Assembly (NCBI GenBank): GCA_009783565.1 | Contig: WRDF01000005.1 | Coordinates: 104,248-168,247 of the forward strand | Direction: 5' to 3' | From: Rikenellaceae bacterium | Lineage (GTDB): Bacteria; Bacteroidota; Bacteroidia; Bacteroidales; Rikenellaceae | DNA: 64,000 bases | Shown: positions 1-8,166 of the stretch, piece after piece | Position numbering within the stretch: the first letter of the stretch is position 1 | Layout of the letters: the number at the start of each line of letters is the position of its first letter | Translations under genes and position numbers: made by a program | The notes under the pieces: generated by a model | Seen by the model: only the letters and a program-made list of their open reading frames with translations | Told to the model about the DNA's origin: nothing | The model's database searches: none

Positions 1-2992
1 AGCCTGCACTTAGGTTGATGTTGCCTCTAAGTGTAGGTGCGGTGTTGCCTATCACGACCTGATTGAGCGCCGACCAGGCTCTGACTAAGTTACCGTCGAG
101 GTCGTAAAATACCTCATCTCCCGTTATCGGATTAACGCCTGCCGAGCGCACACCCCAGATTGCGGTCATAGACTGCCCTTCGTAGTAAAGCGTAGACGGG
201 CGGGTATATTGTTTTCTGAGCTCATCGTTGATAATATAAGTGGCAGGGGCGGTTGCTGTTTTATCTGCATTTTGTGTATTGTTGCGATGTTCAAACGTGT
301 CGGATATCTCTTTTATCCTGTTTCTATTGTGCATTCCGGAGACTGAGACTGTAAACCAGCCGCGCTTATTGGAATCACGCCACAATCGAAGCGCCAGATT
401 TGTTTCGAATCCCCTGTTCTCAATTTTCCCGAGATTCTCCATGAAAGTAGAGAAACCTGTTGAGGGAGGAATGGCTACATTAATCAGCATGTCGTCAGTA
501 ATTCCTGTAAAATAGTCGAACGTGGCGGTTATCATACCATTAAGGAGCACGAAGTCAGTACCTATATTGTAGTCGAATACGCGCTGCCATTTAAGGTTAT
601 CGTTAGGCAGGCCAAGGATAAATGGGCCATATCTGCCGTCGTAAGTGTGCTCGGAGTATTCATATCTCGCCCTTGCCATATATGGGTCGAAATTCTGCGA
701 ACCCGTGTATCCGACTGAGCCACGAATCTTAAACCTGTCAAGCCACTCGACATCCTTTGCAAAAGCCTCTTTATGAATGTTCCATCCGAGCCCCAACGAC
801 CAGAAAAGCCCCCATTTGTTATTGGCGCCAAACATTGAAGAGGCACTGGAACGCGTCGAAACGTCGAAAAGATAACGGTCGTCGAAAGAGTAGTTTAATG
901 CCCCCACAACGCCTACCTCTCTACGGTTATTACTTGAACCGCTGGGACGAGAACCGGTCAGCCATTGAGCGCCGAAAGATATATTATCGGCATTGTCGTT
1001 ACCGAATCCTTCAGCGGTGAAACGATAACTTTCACTTTCCTGTGACGATATGTTCCATCTCGCATTGGCAAAGAACATGTGCTTGCCGAAAGATTTACTA
1101 TAATTCACACCGAAGTCAGCCTGATAAGATGTGGACGCGCCGTACCCTTTTGTATAACGCCCTTTGCGGTTACTGTCTCTCTCGTCGTAATTTATAAACA
1201 TACTGTGACTCGCCGGATAAAAAAGATCCGATTCGTTTGTATGGTTTGTATAATTGAAACGGCCGATGAGCCTGAGGGTTGATAAAACTTTCCATTCCGC
1301 CTGGAAGTTGTTGCGCAATTCTTTATACGATGAAGAGTTTTTCCCGTTTAGCGTAGCGTTGTAGAGCGGGTTATGTCTCGTATTGCCATGCCACCCCCGA
1401 TAGGTCATTATCAGATTACCATCATCATCATACGGTGCCCAGTAGGGGTTCAGTCTCGTATATTCGTCAAAAGTGCCGTAAGGTGAATTATTGGCATTAT
1501 TATGCACAACCCCGAGTGAATTACGGAAAACCAAATTTTTATAGGTATATGCAAGGTTCACGTTACCGGAGAAAGTATTTCTGTCTGATCCTTTCATTAC
1601 GCCGACAGTATTGTTGTAGCCGAGGCCGATACCGTAAAGCATCCGCTCATCGCCTCCTTCAAGATTGAACGAATGTTTATGGCCAATCCCTGTTTGCAAC
1701 GGCTGGCTTAGCCAGTAGGTATCAACACCATTTAAAACATTACGCAGTAGTGCGTTGTATTCACGATCCAATGCCTGCTGCACGATGGGGGTTCCGCTAT
1801 TTCCGGTACCGATATACACACCGCGCGATCTCTCAAATTCGAGTTTTTCGGCAGCGTTCATAAGGTTGTAACCCGTCAGGTCGGGAGCCTCTATATCAAG
1901 CGAACCAGAATAAGAAACCCTCAGCCTTCCGGGCGTGGGACGTATTGTAGTGATAACCACAACTCCGTTACCGGCCTTGGAGCCGTAGATAGCCTTCGCC
2001 GCGGCATCTTTGAGGATAGTGATGCTCTCCACGCGGTTCATATCGAGGTCAAATATCATTTGAAGCGAGGCTTCGAAACCGTCGAGAATAAAGAGCGGCT
2101 GGTTGGGGTTGCCCGAATACTCACCCTGCAAATCGGCGAAAGAACTTTGGCCGCGCAGCATTATTTCAGGCATCCGGTTGGGGTCCGAGCCGAATTCGAG
2201 GCTTTCCATTATCATAAACGAAGGGTCGAGATTGGAAAGGCTGCGCAGTACATTCTGGTTGCCGACCGTCAATAACTCCTCGCGCGTAAAAACTGACGAT
2301 GATCCCGTAAAGCTCTCGGCACGGCGGTCGAACATACCGGTTACCACCACCTGCTGGATTTCTTCCACGCTGTCTTCCATGCGAACGTCGATCACCCGCT
2401 GGCCGGTATATGGTATTTCGACGCTCTTCCTGCCGAGGTAAGAGTATACCAGTACGTCGCCCTGCCAGGCCGTTATCGTATATCTGCCGTCTGCTCCGGT
2501 TATCGTACCCCTGCCCGAGTTCTTAACGGCGACGGTAACGCCGGCAAGAGGTTGTCCGGCCATCCCACAGACGATGGTGCCGCTTACAGTAGTGGGGGGA
2601 GTAGCCTGAGCAGGCTGCTGCCCGACCAACGCCCTGCTTATCGCAACAGATTGTCCCTGAATAGAATATTCAAAGCCGTTTTTCACAAGCACCGCATCGA
2701 GAATGGTTTCCATAGACGCATCATTGAGTTGTACAGACACCCGCTGACCTGGGGATATTACGCCTTCCCGATAAACAAACAGATATCCGGTGCGGGCTCT
2801 CAGATCTTCCAATACGGAAATTATCGTACTGTTCTCGTAGTTCACGTCCAACTTGGCTTGCTGCGAAAACGACGGGTTAGCATACACCTGTACGGTACAG
2901 CATAGTAGTAAAACAAACTTGATTTTCATCACCAAAGGGATTTTACGCCATTTCCCGGATTGGGAATGACGCATCTTGTAGATTTTTTTCAT
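1..2992 (-). CDS. SusC/RagA-family TonB-linked outer-membrane receptor, partial
   Basis: Outer-membrane TonB-dependent transporter of the SusC/RagA type, which imports glycans or peptides with a SusD-like lipoprotein. The frame is open from ATG 2992 to the window edge (about 997 residues), so the C-terminal part of the barrel is missing. An N-terminal cytoplasmic/signal segment (MKIKFVLLLCC) ends near NPSFSQQ. An STN domain follows (about 45-115: STIISVLEDLRARTGYLFVY), then a carboxypeptidase-regulatory-like domain (GRGTITGADGRYTI), then the plug (VVVTGMF, LFILDGFEA, GVVVITT). An in-frame ATG at 2929 is an alternative start; I prefer 2992 because STN-containing members usually carry such an N-terminal extension. 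The STN domain and the adjacent FecR gene imply that ligand binding is signalled to an ECF sigma factor. No SusD gene is visible because the window ends first. Confidence 0.93.
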   Translation of the reverse strand, partial: MKKIYKMRHSQSGKWRKIPLVMKIKFVLLLCCTVQVYANPSFSQQAKLDVNYENSTIISVLEDLRARTGYLFVYREGVISPGQRVSVQLNDASMETILDAVLVKNGFEYSIQGQSVAISRALVGQQPAQATPPTTVSGTIVCGMAGQPLAGVTVAVKNSGRGTITGADGRYTITAWQGDVLVYSYLGRKSVEIPYTGQRVIDVRMEDSVEEIQQVVVTGMFDRRAESFTGSSSVFTREELLTVGNQNVLRSLSNLDPSFMIMESLEFGSDPNRMPEIMLRGQSSFADLQGEYSGNPNQPLFILDGFEASLQMIFDLDMNRVESITILKDAAAKAIYGSKAGNGVVVITTIRPTPGRLRVSYSGSLDIEAPDLTGYNLMNAAEKLEFERSRGVYIGTGNSGTPIVQQALDREYNALLRNVLNGVDTYWLSQPLQTGIGHKHSFNLEGGDERMLYGIGLGYNNTVGVMKGSDRNTFSGNVNLAYTYKNLVFRNSLGVVHNNANNSPYGTFDEYTRLNPYWAPYDDDGNLIMTYRGWHGNTRHNPLYNATLNGKNSSSYKELRNNFQAEWKVLSTLRLIGRFNYTNHTNESDLFYPASHSMFINYDERDSNRKGRYTKGYGASTSYQADFGVNYSKSFGKHMFFANARWNISSQESESYRFTAEGFGNDNADNISFGAQWLTGSRPSGSSNNRREVGVVGALNYSFDDRYLFDVSTRSSASSMFGANNKWGLFWSLGLGWNIHKEAFAKDVEWLDRFKIRGSVGYTGSQNFDPYMARARYEYSEHTYDGRYGPFILGLPNDNLKWQRVFDYNIGTDFVLLNGMITATFDYFTGITDDMLINVAIPPSTGFSTFMENLGKIENRGFETNLALRLWRDSNKRGWFTVSVSGMHNRNRIKEISDTFEHRNNTQNADKTATAPATYIINDELRKQYTRPSTLYYEGQSMTAIWGVRSAGVNPITGDEVFYDLDGNLVRAWSALNQVVIGNTAPTLRGNINLSAG

Positions 2993-3083
2993 ACTTTTGA
3001 AATGGATTTGTAGTTTAACGTCTGGTGCTAACAGACAAATTGCAATTTCAGGTGGGGGAATTGACCGTTCCTCCACTTTTTGT

Positions 3084-4250
3084 TTAGTTTTTCTCGACTT
3101 TTATTTTCCCATATTTATTCAGTTGAAATTGGACATTTCCCGCTTTACTAAGAGTAGACAACATCGTTTCAAAAGTTTCATCGGCGTACATACCACCTAT
3201 AAACTTCATATCAGCTATGTCACTGTTACCGGCAAGATCAAACTCGACATCGAATATGCGGGATATTTTCGCAAGAATTTGTTCAAAAGAAATGCCGTCG
3301 AAGCTGATCTCCCCGTCTTTCCATGAAGCGAAGTTCCGGGCATTCACATTCCTGATTGCGAAATTTCCCGAATCCGGATCGAATCTAGATTGCTGGCCCG
3401 GCCTGAGAATCGCTTCTTCGTGAAGATGGGCTATCTGTACTTTCACACTCCCCGAAACCAGTGTCGTAACAGTGTTTTCATCCGGATAAGTGCTCACATT
3501 GAACTGTGTGCCCAAAACGATAGCGGATTGCGATCCCGACTCCACGATAAAAGGTTTATTATCATCCTTTACGACATCAAAAAACGCCTCCCCCACAAGG
3601 CGTACCCGCCTTTCGTCGCCTGTGAAACTCAAAGGATATTCCAAACGGCTGTCCAAATTGAGCCAGACGGTGCTGCCATCGGCAAATGTAACCCGTTGGA
3701 CCTCAGACCCGCGCGGTACGATCAACCTATTATAAATGAGTTCTGTTCCTGCAACATCGTTATTCAGGTAGAATACTTCGTTGTTCTCCAACAACAACTG
3801 CGTGCCGTCTTTCTCAACGAGCTGTGCTCCCGATTGCCACATCACATACCGAGAGCCATCAGACAATTCAAGGATCGGCATATTATCCGCCCGGGCGATC
3901 GTGGATAAGTCATTGACGGGGCTATCGCCCCAATTTTGGAATAACAATACGGCTACAACAGCTACAGCCGCAGCCGAAACCGACGATGCCCATGCAACGA
4001 TACGCCGCCGTTTGTTCCGGCTAATTATATTATTTATGGATTTCGCTGCTTCCTGCGGAGAATATTTCTCTGCTTCGACTATGTCTCGTAAAATGACTTT
4101 ACCGTCTTTGATATTCTCATAAAACAATTTATTGCGTGGCGATTCGTCAATCCAACTGTTGAGCAGTCCGGATTCCTCGGACGAGATCGGGATATTCAGC
4201 GCGATCCGCGATAATATTTCGGATATTTCTGTCAATTTTATGAATGTCAT
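3084..4250 (-). CDS. FecR-family anti-sigma factor
   Basis: Inner-membrane anti-sigma factor that holds an ECF sigma factor inactive until the STN domain of its partner receptor signals. The protein has 388 residues. A cytoplasmic helical N-terminus (1-80) is followed by one membrane helix at about 84-105 (RRRIVAWASS onward). A periplasmic FecR domain spans about 178-272 (VPRGSEVQRVTFADGSTVWL, GEAFFDV, GTQFNVSTY), and a C-terminal DUF4974-like domain about 310-386 (ISFDGISFEQILAKISRIFD). It reads toward the SusC-like gene with a 91-base gap, so the two are probably co-transcribed. The sigma factor gene is divergent rather than upstream in the same direction, which is a less common arrangement. 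Confidence 0.93.
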   Translation of the reverse strand: MTFIKLTEISEILSRIALNIPISSEESGLLNSWIDESPRNKLFYENIKDGKVILRDIVEAEKYSPQEAAKSINNIISRNKRRRIVAWASSVSAAAVAVVAVLLFQNWGDSPVNDLSTIARADNMPILELSDGSRYVMWQSGAQLVEKDGTQLLLENNEVFYLNNDVAGTELIYNRLIVPRGSEVQRVTFADGSTVWLNLDSRLEYPLSFTGDERRVRLVGEAFFDVVKDDNKPFIVESGSQSAIVLGTQFNVSTYPDENTVTTLVSGSVKVQIAHLHEEAILRPGQQSRFDPDSGNFAIRNVNARNFASWKDGEISFDGISFEQILAKISRIFDVEFDLAGNSDIADMKFIGGMYADETFETMLSTLSKAGNVQFQLNKYGKIKVEKN

Positions 4251-4318
4251 AGCTGTTCTTAGTTTTTAATGTAGGTGTATGAGAAGGGGAAAAGTATATA
4301 TCGTGAATGAAAAAATCC

Positions 4319-4326
4319 TACATTTG
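4319..4326 (+). promoter_or_regulatory. Bacteroidetes -7 element upstream of the ECF sigma gene
   Basis: TACATTTG matches the Bacteroidetes -7 consensus TAnnTTTG and lies 30 bases before the ECF sigma start. No clear TTTG box is present at the -33 position. The assignment rests on motif and position only. Confidence 0.5.
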
Positions 4327-4356
4327 CAGTAATACCCCACGTCAGATATCGGTATA

Positions 4357-4899
4357 ATGGGCGATAAAGAACTGATGCATAATATCGTGCAAGGCGACAG
4401 GGAGGCATTCAACCTCTTGACGGTGAAATATTACCCTGCGCTGTTCATGTTTGCCGAAAGCATAATCCCGGGAAAAGATGCCGCGAAGGACATCGTCCAG
4501 GAGGCATTCGTATATCTGTGGGAAAAGCGTAAAAAGCTGACGGATGTTATATCTGTGAAAAATTATCTCTATACGGCGGTGCGTAACTATTGCTATATCC
4601 ATCTGCGCAGTTCGAAACTACGCGCCAATTTGCCTGCCGGCAATATGACGGTCCAGGAGGAAGACATCCATTATAATTACGTGAGGGCCGAGACCATACG
4701 CCTGCTCTCTGCCGCTATCGATACCCTGCCATCCCGCACGGCCGAGGTAATCAGGCTGACCTTGGAGGGATTACGGCAGGAAAAGATCGCCGAGTCCATG
4801 AATATAACCGTCGCTACGGTAAAACTGCTCAAAGCTCGTGGAATTATCCGGCTTCGGGAGCTGTTAGGCTCGACTTACAACTGGCTTTTCATGCTTTAG
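4357..4899 (+). CDS. ECF RNA polymerase sigma-70 factor
   Basis: Extracytoplasmic-function sigma factor, 180 residues, the usual length. Region 2 occupies about 8-75 (FAESIIPGKDAAKDIVQEAF, YLWEKRKKL), with a short linker. Region 4 covers about 125-172 (IDTLPSRTAEVIRLTLEGL, then IAESMNITVATVKLLKARG), a helix-turn-helix for the -35 element. It is divergent from the FecR gene with a 106-base gap. Family knowledge suggests it is released by that anti-sigma factor and activates the receptor operon; the pairing is inferred from adjacency. The last few residues (YNWLFML) are unusually hydrophobic for the family. Confidence 0.92.
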   Translation: MGDKELMHNIVQGDREAFNLLTVKYYPALFMFAESIIPGKDAAKDIVQEAFVYLWEKRKKLTDVISVKNYLYTAVRNYCYIHLRSSKLRANLPAGNMTVQEEDIHYNYVRAETIRLLSAAIDTLPSRTAEVIRLTLEGLRQEKIAESMNITVATVKLLKARGIIRLRELLGSTYNWLFML

Positions 4900-4930
4900 T
4901 ATTATCCGTTAATTTAGGATCGAGATAACA

Positions 4931-5348
4931 TCAAGACTTTTTGCTTTCCTCATACTGCCTATACCAGTACGTGGCATCCTGTTTCCATTTACGGTATTCG
5001 TGTATGTAGTATCCGGCGAGGAAGGCGGACAGGAGGGTGATAGCTCACATCACGATATACCAAACCAGGCCTCTGGACGGGCGTTTGACCTTTTTGAGCT
5101 TGCGCTCCATTTCATGGATGAAATAACGGTTCAACTGCTCGAATCGCTCTGTATCGATCGGGATGCGCCTTTCGTACAGAATTGCCTACGCTTTCTCTGA
5201 CTTTGGTAGTAGTTTCGTTGTTTATACGGGAAATCTCCCTCATCCGGTCTATCTGTCCAAAGAGTATGTGGTCTGCCGTTTCACGGGAAACATCCTCTTT
5301 CCCCGCGAATTTGTTCCGGCGCTTGGCCGGTTTACCGTTGTCGTCCAT
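4931..5348 (-). pseudogene. Frameshifted small gene, possible mobile-element remnant
   Basis: An ATG at 5348 opens 78 codons of hydrophilic protein (MDDNGKPAKRRNKFAGKEDV) ending at 5112. After a frame change near 5170-5185 a better frame continues (RIPIDTERFEQLNRYFIHEM, then KKVKRPSRGLVWYIVM). It meets one TGA stop, then runs on through a membrane-helix-like segment (AITLLSAFLAGYYIHEYRKW) to a stop at 4931. Joined, the pieces form a plausible ~138-residue protein with a basic N-terminus and a single C-terminal membrane segment. One frameshift plus one stop argues for decay. Its start overlaps the end of the upstream gene by 17 bases, an old operon. I do not recognise the family; accessory genes of conjugative or mobilisable elements often look like this, which is inference. 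Confidence 0.55.
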
Positions 5349-5721
5349 AACTTCTCTTTTTACGTTTCTTATTTTTAAGGGTTAAATCATTCTGATTATC
5401 GTCTCCCGGATAGCCGTGTCCGTTCGGAGTAAATAGATCGGACAATAGCGAGCCTATACCTGTACTGAGGGAGTGGGATGGTTGATAGCTGGCTGTGCTG
5501 TGGTCATTCGAGTGCTGAACCTGCTGTGATTGGCTCGGCTCCTGTGAAAGGGGAAAGTTTTTGGCTATCGAGTGCAGAAAGTGAGTTACATCCGCTTGCC
5601 CTTTCTGTTGCTGAATCTTAAAACTCGCATAGTAGAACTTCAGAATCGCTACATCCGAAGTTTTCAAAAAATTATCGTTATACAACTTGCGATACTTGTC
5701 TTGCATGGCCGAAATAATCAA
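5332..5721 (-). CDS. Hypothetical protein, possibly the 3' part of a decayed mobilisation gene
   Basis: 129 codons from ATG 5721. The N-terminal half is mixed-charge and helical (DKYRKLYNDNFLKTSDVAIL). The C-terminal half is low-complexity and rich in Gln, Ser, His and Asn, ending in a strongly basic tail (LKNKKRKKRSYGRQR). The same frame runs open upstream of the ATG (KGNSLILQANLIISAM) until a TAA near 5757, and more open frame lies beyond that stop. The ATG may therefore be internal and the gene a broken 3' end. Basic, low-complexity tails occur at the C-termini of Bacteroidetes relaxase-type proteins, but no catalytic motif is visible, so this is only a suggestion. It overlaps the next decayed gene by 17 bases. 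Confidence 0.4.
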   Translation of the reverse strand: MIISAMQDKYRKLYNDNFLKTSDVAILKFYYASFKIQQQKGQADVTHFLHSIAKNFPLSQEPSQSQQVQHSNDHSTASYQPSHSLSTGIGSLLSDLFTPNGHGYPGDDNQNDLTLKNKKRKKRSYGRQR

Positions 5722-5829
5722 ATTCGCCTGTAAAATCAGCGAATTCCCTTTGGTTTAATCATATTTGATATGATTTTCTATCGGCGAGGACAAGACTGGG
5801 CAAAACCCAATTTGCAACACAACAAAAAG

Positions 5830-5865
5830 AAAACACCTGGCAATCGATTGATTGTCAGGTGTTTT
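5830..5865 (-). terminator. Intrinsic terminator of tRNA-Asp
   Basis: A near-perfect inverted repeat with 16-base arms around GATT, containing AACACCTG and CAGGTGTT, begins directly after the encoded CCA of tRNA-Asp. On the minus strand it is followed by a T-rich tract (TTTTCTTTTTG). Confidence 0.85.
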
Positions 5866-5941
5866 GGCGGTATGGACGGGACTCGAACCCGCGACCCCCT
5901 GCGTGACAGGCAGGTATTCTAACCAACTGAACTACCACACC
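5865..5941 (-). tRNA. tRNA-Asp (anticodon GTC)
   Basis: Seventy-seven bases including an encoded CCA. The acceptor stem is GGTGTGG pairing with CCATACC (one G-T pair). The anticodon arm is CCTGC-CTGTCAC-GCAGG with anticodon GTC. The T arm contains GGGTTCGAGTCCC-type sequence. The discriminator base is G. It is transcribed from a strong-looking promoter at 5988-6018 and ends in a terminator hairpin. Confidence 0.97.
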
Positions 5942-5987
5942 GTTTTTATGTGCAATACAACTTTACAAAGAAAACTCGATTGCGATG

Positions 5988-6018
5988 CAAAAGTAATCAA
6001 AATTCCGGAATCTGCAAA
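5988..6018 (-). promoter_or_regulatory. Full Bacteroidetes promoter for tRNA-Asp
   Basis: On the minus strand TTTG, 19 bases, then TACTTTTG: an exact match to the TTTG-N19-TAnnTTTG promoter of Bacteroidetes. It lies about 45 bases upstream of the mature tRNA and is the only promoter in the window with an ideal box spacing, as expected for a stable RNA gene. Confidence 0.8.
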
Positions 6019-6035
6019 AATTTCGCAGACAAATA

Positions 6036-6572
6036 TCATCTTTTCTCGAATATCGAAAAATGAACGTTCCCGTAACTCCTTGACTGTATGAACAAAGGAT
6101 GTGCCGAGTAATCCGCACCACGTGCATGTTCGAGAATAAACAGTCCGCCCGAAACTAAAATATCGTTCCCTAAGGCCAGGCCTGTCAATTCTTCGCTACA
6201 AGCCAAGTCGTACGGCGGATCGGCAAATATCAAATCGAATTGCTGAGGGGTCGCCCGCAAATATCGTAACGCATTAGCCTTCACCGCATGGAAATTTGCG
6301 AAACCAAGCTCACAGGCCATACGTTTAATATAGGTGAAATGAACGGTGTTGATTTCGACAGCGGTGACACTCGCCGCGCCACGCGATGCGAATTCATAAC
6401 CGATCGATCCCGTGCCGGCAAAGAGGTCGAGTACACGCAGCCCCTCGAAATCGACGAGATTGCCGAGCACGTTAAAGAGGTTTTCTTTCGCGAAATCGGT
6501 CGTCGGCCGCGCCCTCAGGTTGCGCGGCGGCTCGATGATGCGCCCCTTATGTGTACCGCTGATTATTCGCAT
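6036..6572 (-). CDS. rsmD: 16S rRNA (guanine-966-N2)-methyltransferase RsmD
   Basis: SAM-dependent methyltransferase that makes m2G966 in 16S rRNA during small-subunit assembly. 178 residues, normal length. The family start MRIISGTHKGRII is present, with the SAM-binding loop at 47-56 (VLDLFAGTGS) and the catalytic DPPY at 118-121. It lies downstream of the DUF3822 gene on the same strand, the usual Bacteroidetes pairing. A 21-base copy of its 5' end lies 86 bases upstream (see repeat at 6551-6657). Confidence 0.96.
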   Translation of the reverse strand: MRIISGTHKGRIIEPPRNLRARPTTDFAKENLFNVLGNLVDFEGLRVLDLFAGTGSIGYEFASRGAASVTAVEINTVHFTYIKRMACELGFANFHAVKANALRYLRATPQQFDLIFADPPYDLACSEELTGLALGNDILVSGGLFILEHARGADYSAHPLFIQSRSYGNVHFSIFEKR

Positions 6573-6657
6573 TTCATTTCACAACGTACTACGATCGGCA
6601 GACTTTCCCCGCCCCCATTCAAAAACACGCGCGCGTGTGTACCGCTGATTATTCGCA
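6551..6657. repeat. Direct repeat of the rsmD 5' end
   Basis: The 21 bases covering rsmD codons 1-7 (6551-6571, GTGTACCGCTGATTATTCGC plus A on the plus strand) recur exactly at 6637-6657. In the copy the start triplet is changed (CAT to CAC), so it cannot initiate. The copy is bracketed by GC palindromes of repeat family A, suggesting a local duplication during a repeat insertion. Confidence 0.75.
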
Positions 6658-6713
6658 CGCGCGGATGTTTTAGATGATACTCATCCGGCAGGCTGGAAAA
6701 CACGCGCGCGTGT
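6621..6713 (-). repeat. Family A repeats (two copies) at the DUF3822 3' end
   Basis: Palindrome ACACGCGCGCGTGT occurs at 6625-6638 and again at 6700-6713. The second copy carries the family arm read on the minus strand as TTTTCCAGCCTGCCGGATGA, which supplies the last ten codons and the stop of the DUF3822 gene. Confidence 0.8.
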
Positions 6714-7436
6714 AAATCGCTTGCGCAGAAACTTTGCGACCGCCGCCGCATCCGTACCATGCACGAACAGCGGCGATGACGCAGCATCGAGCAACCCTGC
6801 CCCGGCAAGCGTACATGCATAGTAAAGTATATCCGCCGCAGAGGCAAAAGGCAACACTTCGCAGTACTGCCACCGTCCATCGTCCGCACACTGCACGGTT
6901 ATGTAAACATTATGCGGCGTGAGGTATAACGTAGCGAAACTGTGTTCCGCCGTCTTTTTTTTACCCCTGACGGCCGAAGCAGCCGATGCCGCAATTTCGC
7001 CCATGACCTCGAAAGGCGATGCAAACCTTACGCGTGGGCCGAAAAGTTCACCGAACGCATCCACCGCCTCGCCATCGCAAACTATGATCGAGACTGCCTC
7101 TTCATCACCCGCCGTAAATTCGCATACGACAACCCGCTCAGTCGCCGCGAGTGTCATGTTGTTAAGCCTTAAATAGTCGACCACGCGCGCGCTGTCGAAC
7201 AGCACGGCGGGAACGATCACCGTCTTACCGGCATCGACGATCACCCGCACTGCCACGTCATCCGCACCGCCACGCCGCCGTCCTTTACTCATATATCTTG
7301 CTACGGCGGCGCGAATGTTCGCGCCCATGCCGAACTCCGCATCGAAACCCACCGTGACCTCGCGAGAGCCGTCTCCCCGCCAAAAAGAAAGTCCATCCGG
7401 CGATAACCGGATGGACAGCAGGCGAGCCTGTTTCAT
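6681..7436 (-). CDS. DUF3822 family protein
   Basis: Conserved Bacteroidetes protein of unknown biochemical role, encoded next to rsmD in many members of the phylum. About 251 residues from ATG 7436; an ATG at 7460 adds eight residues. The family signature LLSIRLSPDGLSFW sits at the N-terminus, and the remainder resembles an actin-like ATPase fold in layout (VGFDAEF, VIVPAVLFD, SFATLYLTPHNVYI), but I see no diagnostic catalytic residue. The last ten residues, TRARVFQPAG, are encoded by a family A repeat that also provides the stop, so they are probably not native. The hypothetical gene at 7479 is upstream on the same strand. Confidence 0.8.
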   Translation of the reverse strand: MKQARLLSIRLSPDGLSFWRGDGSREVTVGFDAEFGMGANIRAAVARYMSKGRRRGGADDVAVRVIVDAGKTVIVPAVLFDSARVVDYLRLNNMTLAATERVVVCEFTAGDEEAVSIIVCDGEAVDAFGELFGPRVRFASPFEVMGEIAASAASAVRGKKKTAEHSFATLYLTPHNVYITVQCADDGRWQYCEVLPFASAADILYYACTLAGAGLLDAASSPLFVHGTDAAAVAKFLRKRFTRARVFQPAG

Positions 7437-7478
7437 AGTATTTCGACTGGACGATGGCATCTACGCGTGCGCGGAGGC

Positions 7479-8111
7479 CTACTCCGGTCTGTTGAGAGCT
7501 TCGTTCGTCGCCGTGCGCAAATCGCCCACCTTGATGCCCGGATACAGGTTACGGGTGTTCATCTGGTCATCTATCAGGTTATCCACCATCTGGCGGTCCA
7601 TATCGTGCAGGAAGAAATTGAACGGCGCGCGCAACTCGAACACCGGCACTATTATCCGCGTCTCCGTCGTTACGAAACCCGTTTCAAGGAAGAATCGTTT
7701 GTTTTCCGAGTGCGGAATGATCGGCAATTGATGCACCTGCTGGGGCGTGAGCCGTCGCGGCGAGAAAATGGTGTCGATGACCGCGACGCGCGTCTCTTCC
7801 TGATACACCAACCCGCGGGCGACAGCCACCGAGTCGTCGAGCGACCCGACAGAACGGATCACCGTGATCGAATCGTGAAGAATAAAGTAGATCAGCTCAT
7901 TGAAATCGTCTGTGAAATTGCCATACATGGAGCGGAATGCACGTTGCGCTGCGCGTATATCGCGTGCATTCTGGATGACATCCGCTTCGCGGCGGCTCAC
8001 TTCCCTGTCGAACTGGATCGGCTTGTTTATCGAGGCTATCAGCCACCATGCCAGACCGACGATCGCAAGGAATAAAAAAATCTGTATCCCTATTAGTAAC
8101 GGTTTTTTCAT
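7479..8111 (-). CDS. Membrane-anchored hypothetical protein
   Basis: About 210 residues from ATG 8111 (MKKPLLIGIQIFLFLAIVGL). The longer frame from 8147 would cross the -7 element at 8127-8134 of the divergent helicase gene, so the internal start is preferred. A single N-terminal membrane helix (about 5-25) leads into a mostly polar domain (IQNARDIRAAQRAFRSMYGN, then DDFNELIYFI). The layout suggests one membrane anchor with an exported domain. No catalytic motif is recognised. It lies 42 bases upstream of the DUF3822 gene, probably in one transcript with rsmD. Function unknown. Confidence 0.75.
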   Translation of the reverse strand: MKKPLLIGIQIFLFLAIVGLAWWLIASINKPIQFDREVSRREADVIQNARDIRAAQRAFRSMYGNFTDDFNELIYFILHDSITVIRSVGSLDDSVAVARGLVYQEETRVAVIDTIFSPRRLTPQQVHQLPIIPHSENKRFFLETGFVTTETRIIVPVFELRAPFNFFLHDMDRQMVDNLIDDQMNTRNLYPGIKVGDLRTATNEALNRPE

Positions 8112-8126
8112 TTCGTTTTTATGGGT

Positions 8127-8134
8127 TAAATTTG
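8127..8134 (+). promoter_or_regulatory. -7 element upstream of the RecD-like helicase
   Basis: TAAATTTG matches TAnnTTTG and lies 32 bases before the helicase start at 8167. No TTTG -33 box is evident. Confidence 0.5.
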
Positions 8135-8166
8135 TGTCTGCAATCACAAGATAATCGCACCGAAAA

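Noticed and set aside
5783..5941. Possible attachment-site repeat of the tRNA-Asp 3' end beside the decayed genes
   Set aside because: The stretch GACAAGACTGGGCAAAACCC only loosely resembles the tRNA end, and no clear duplicate was found.
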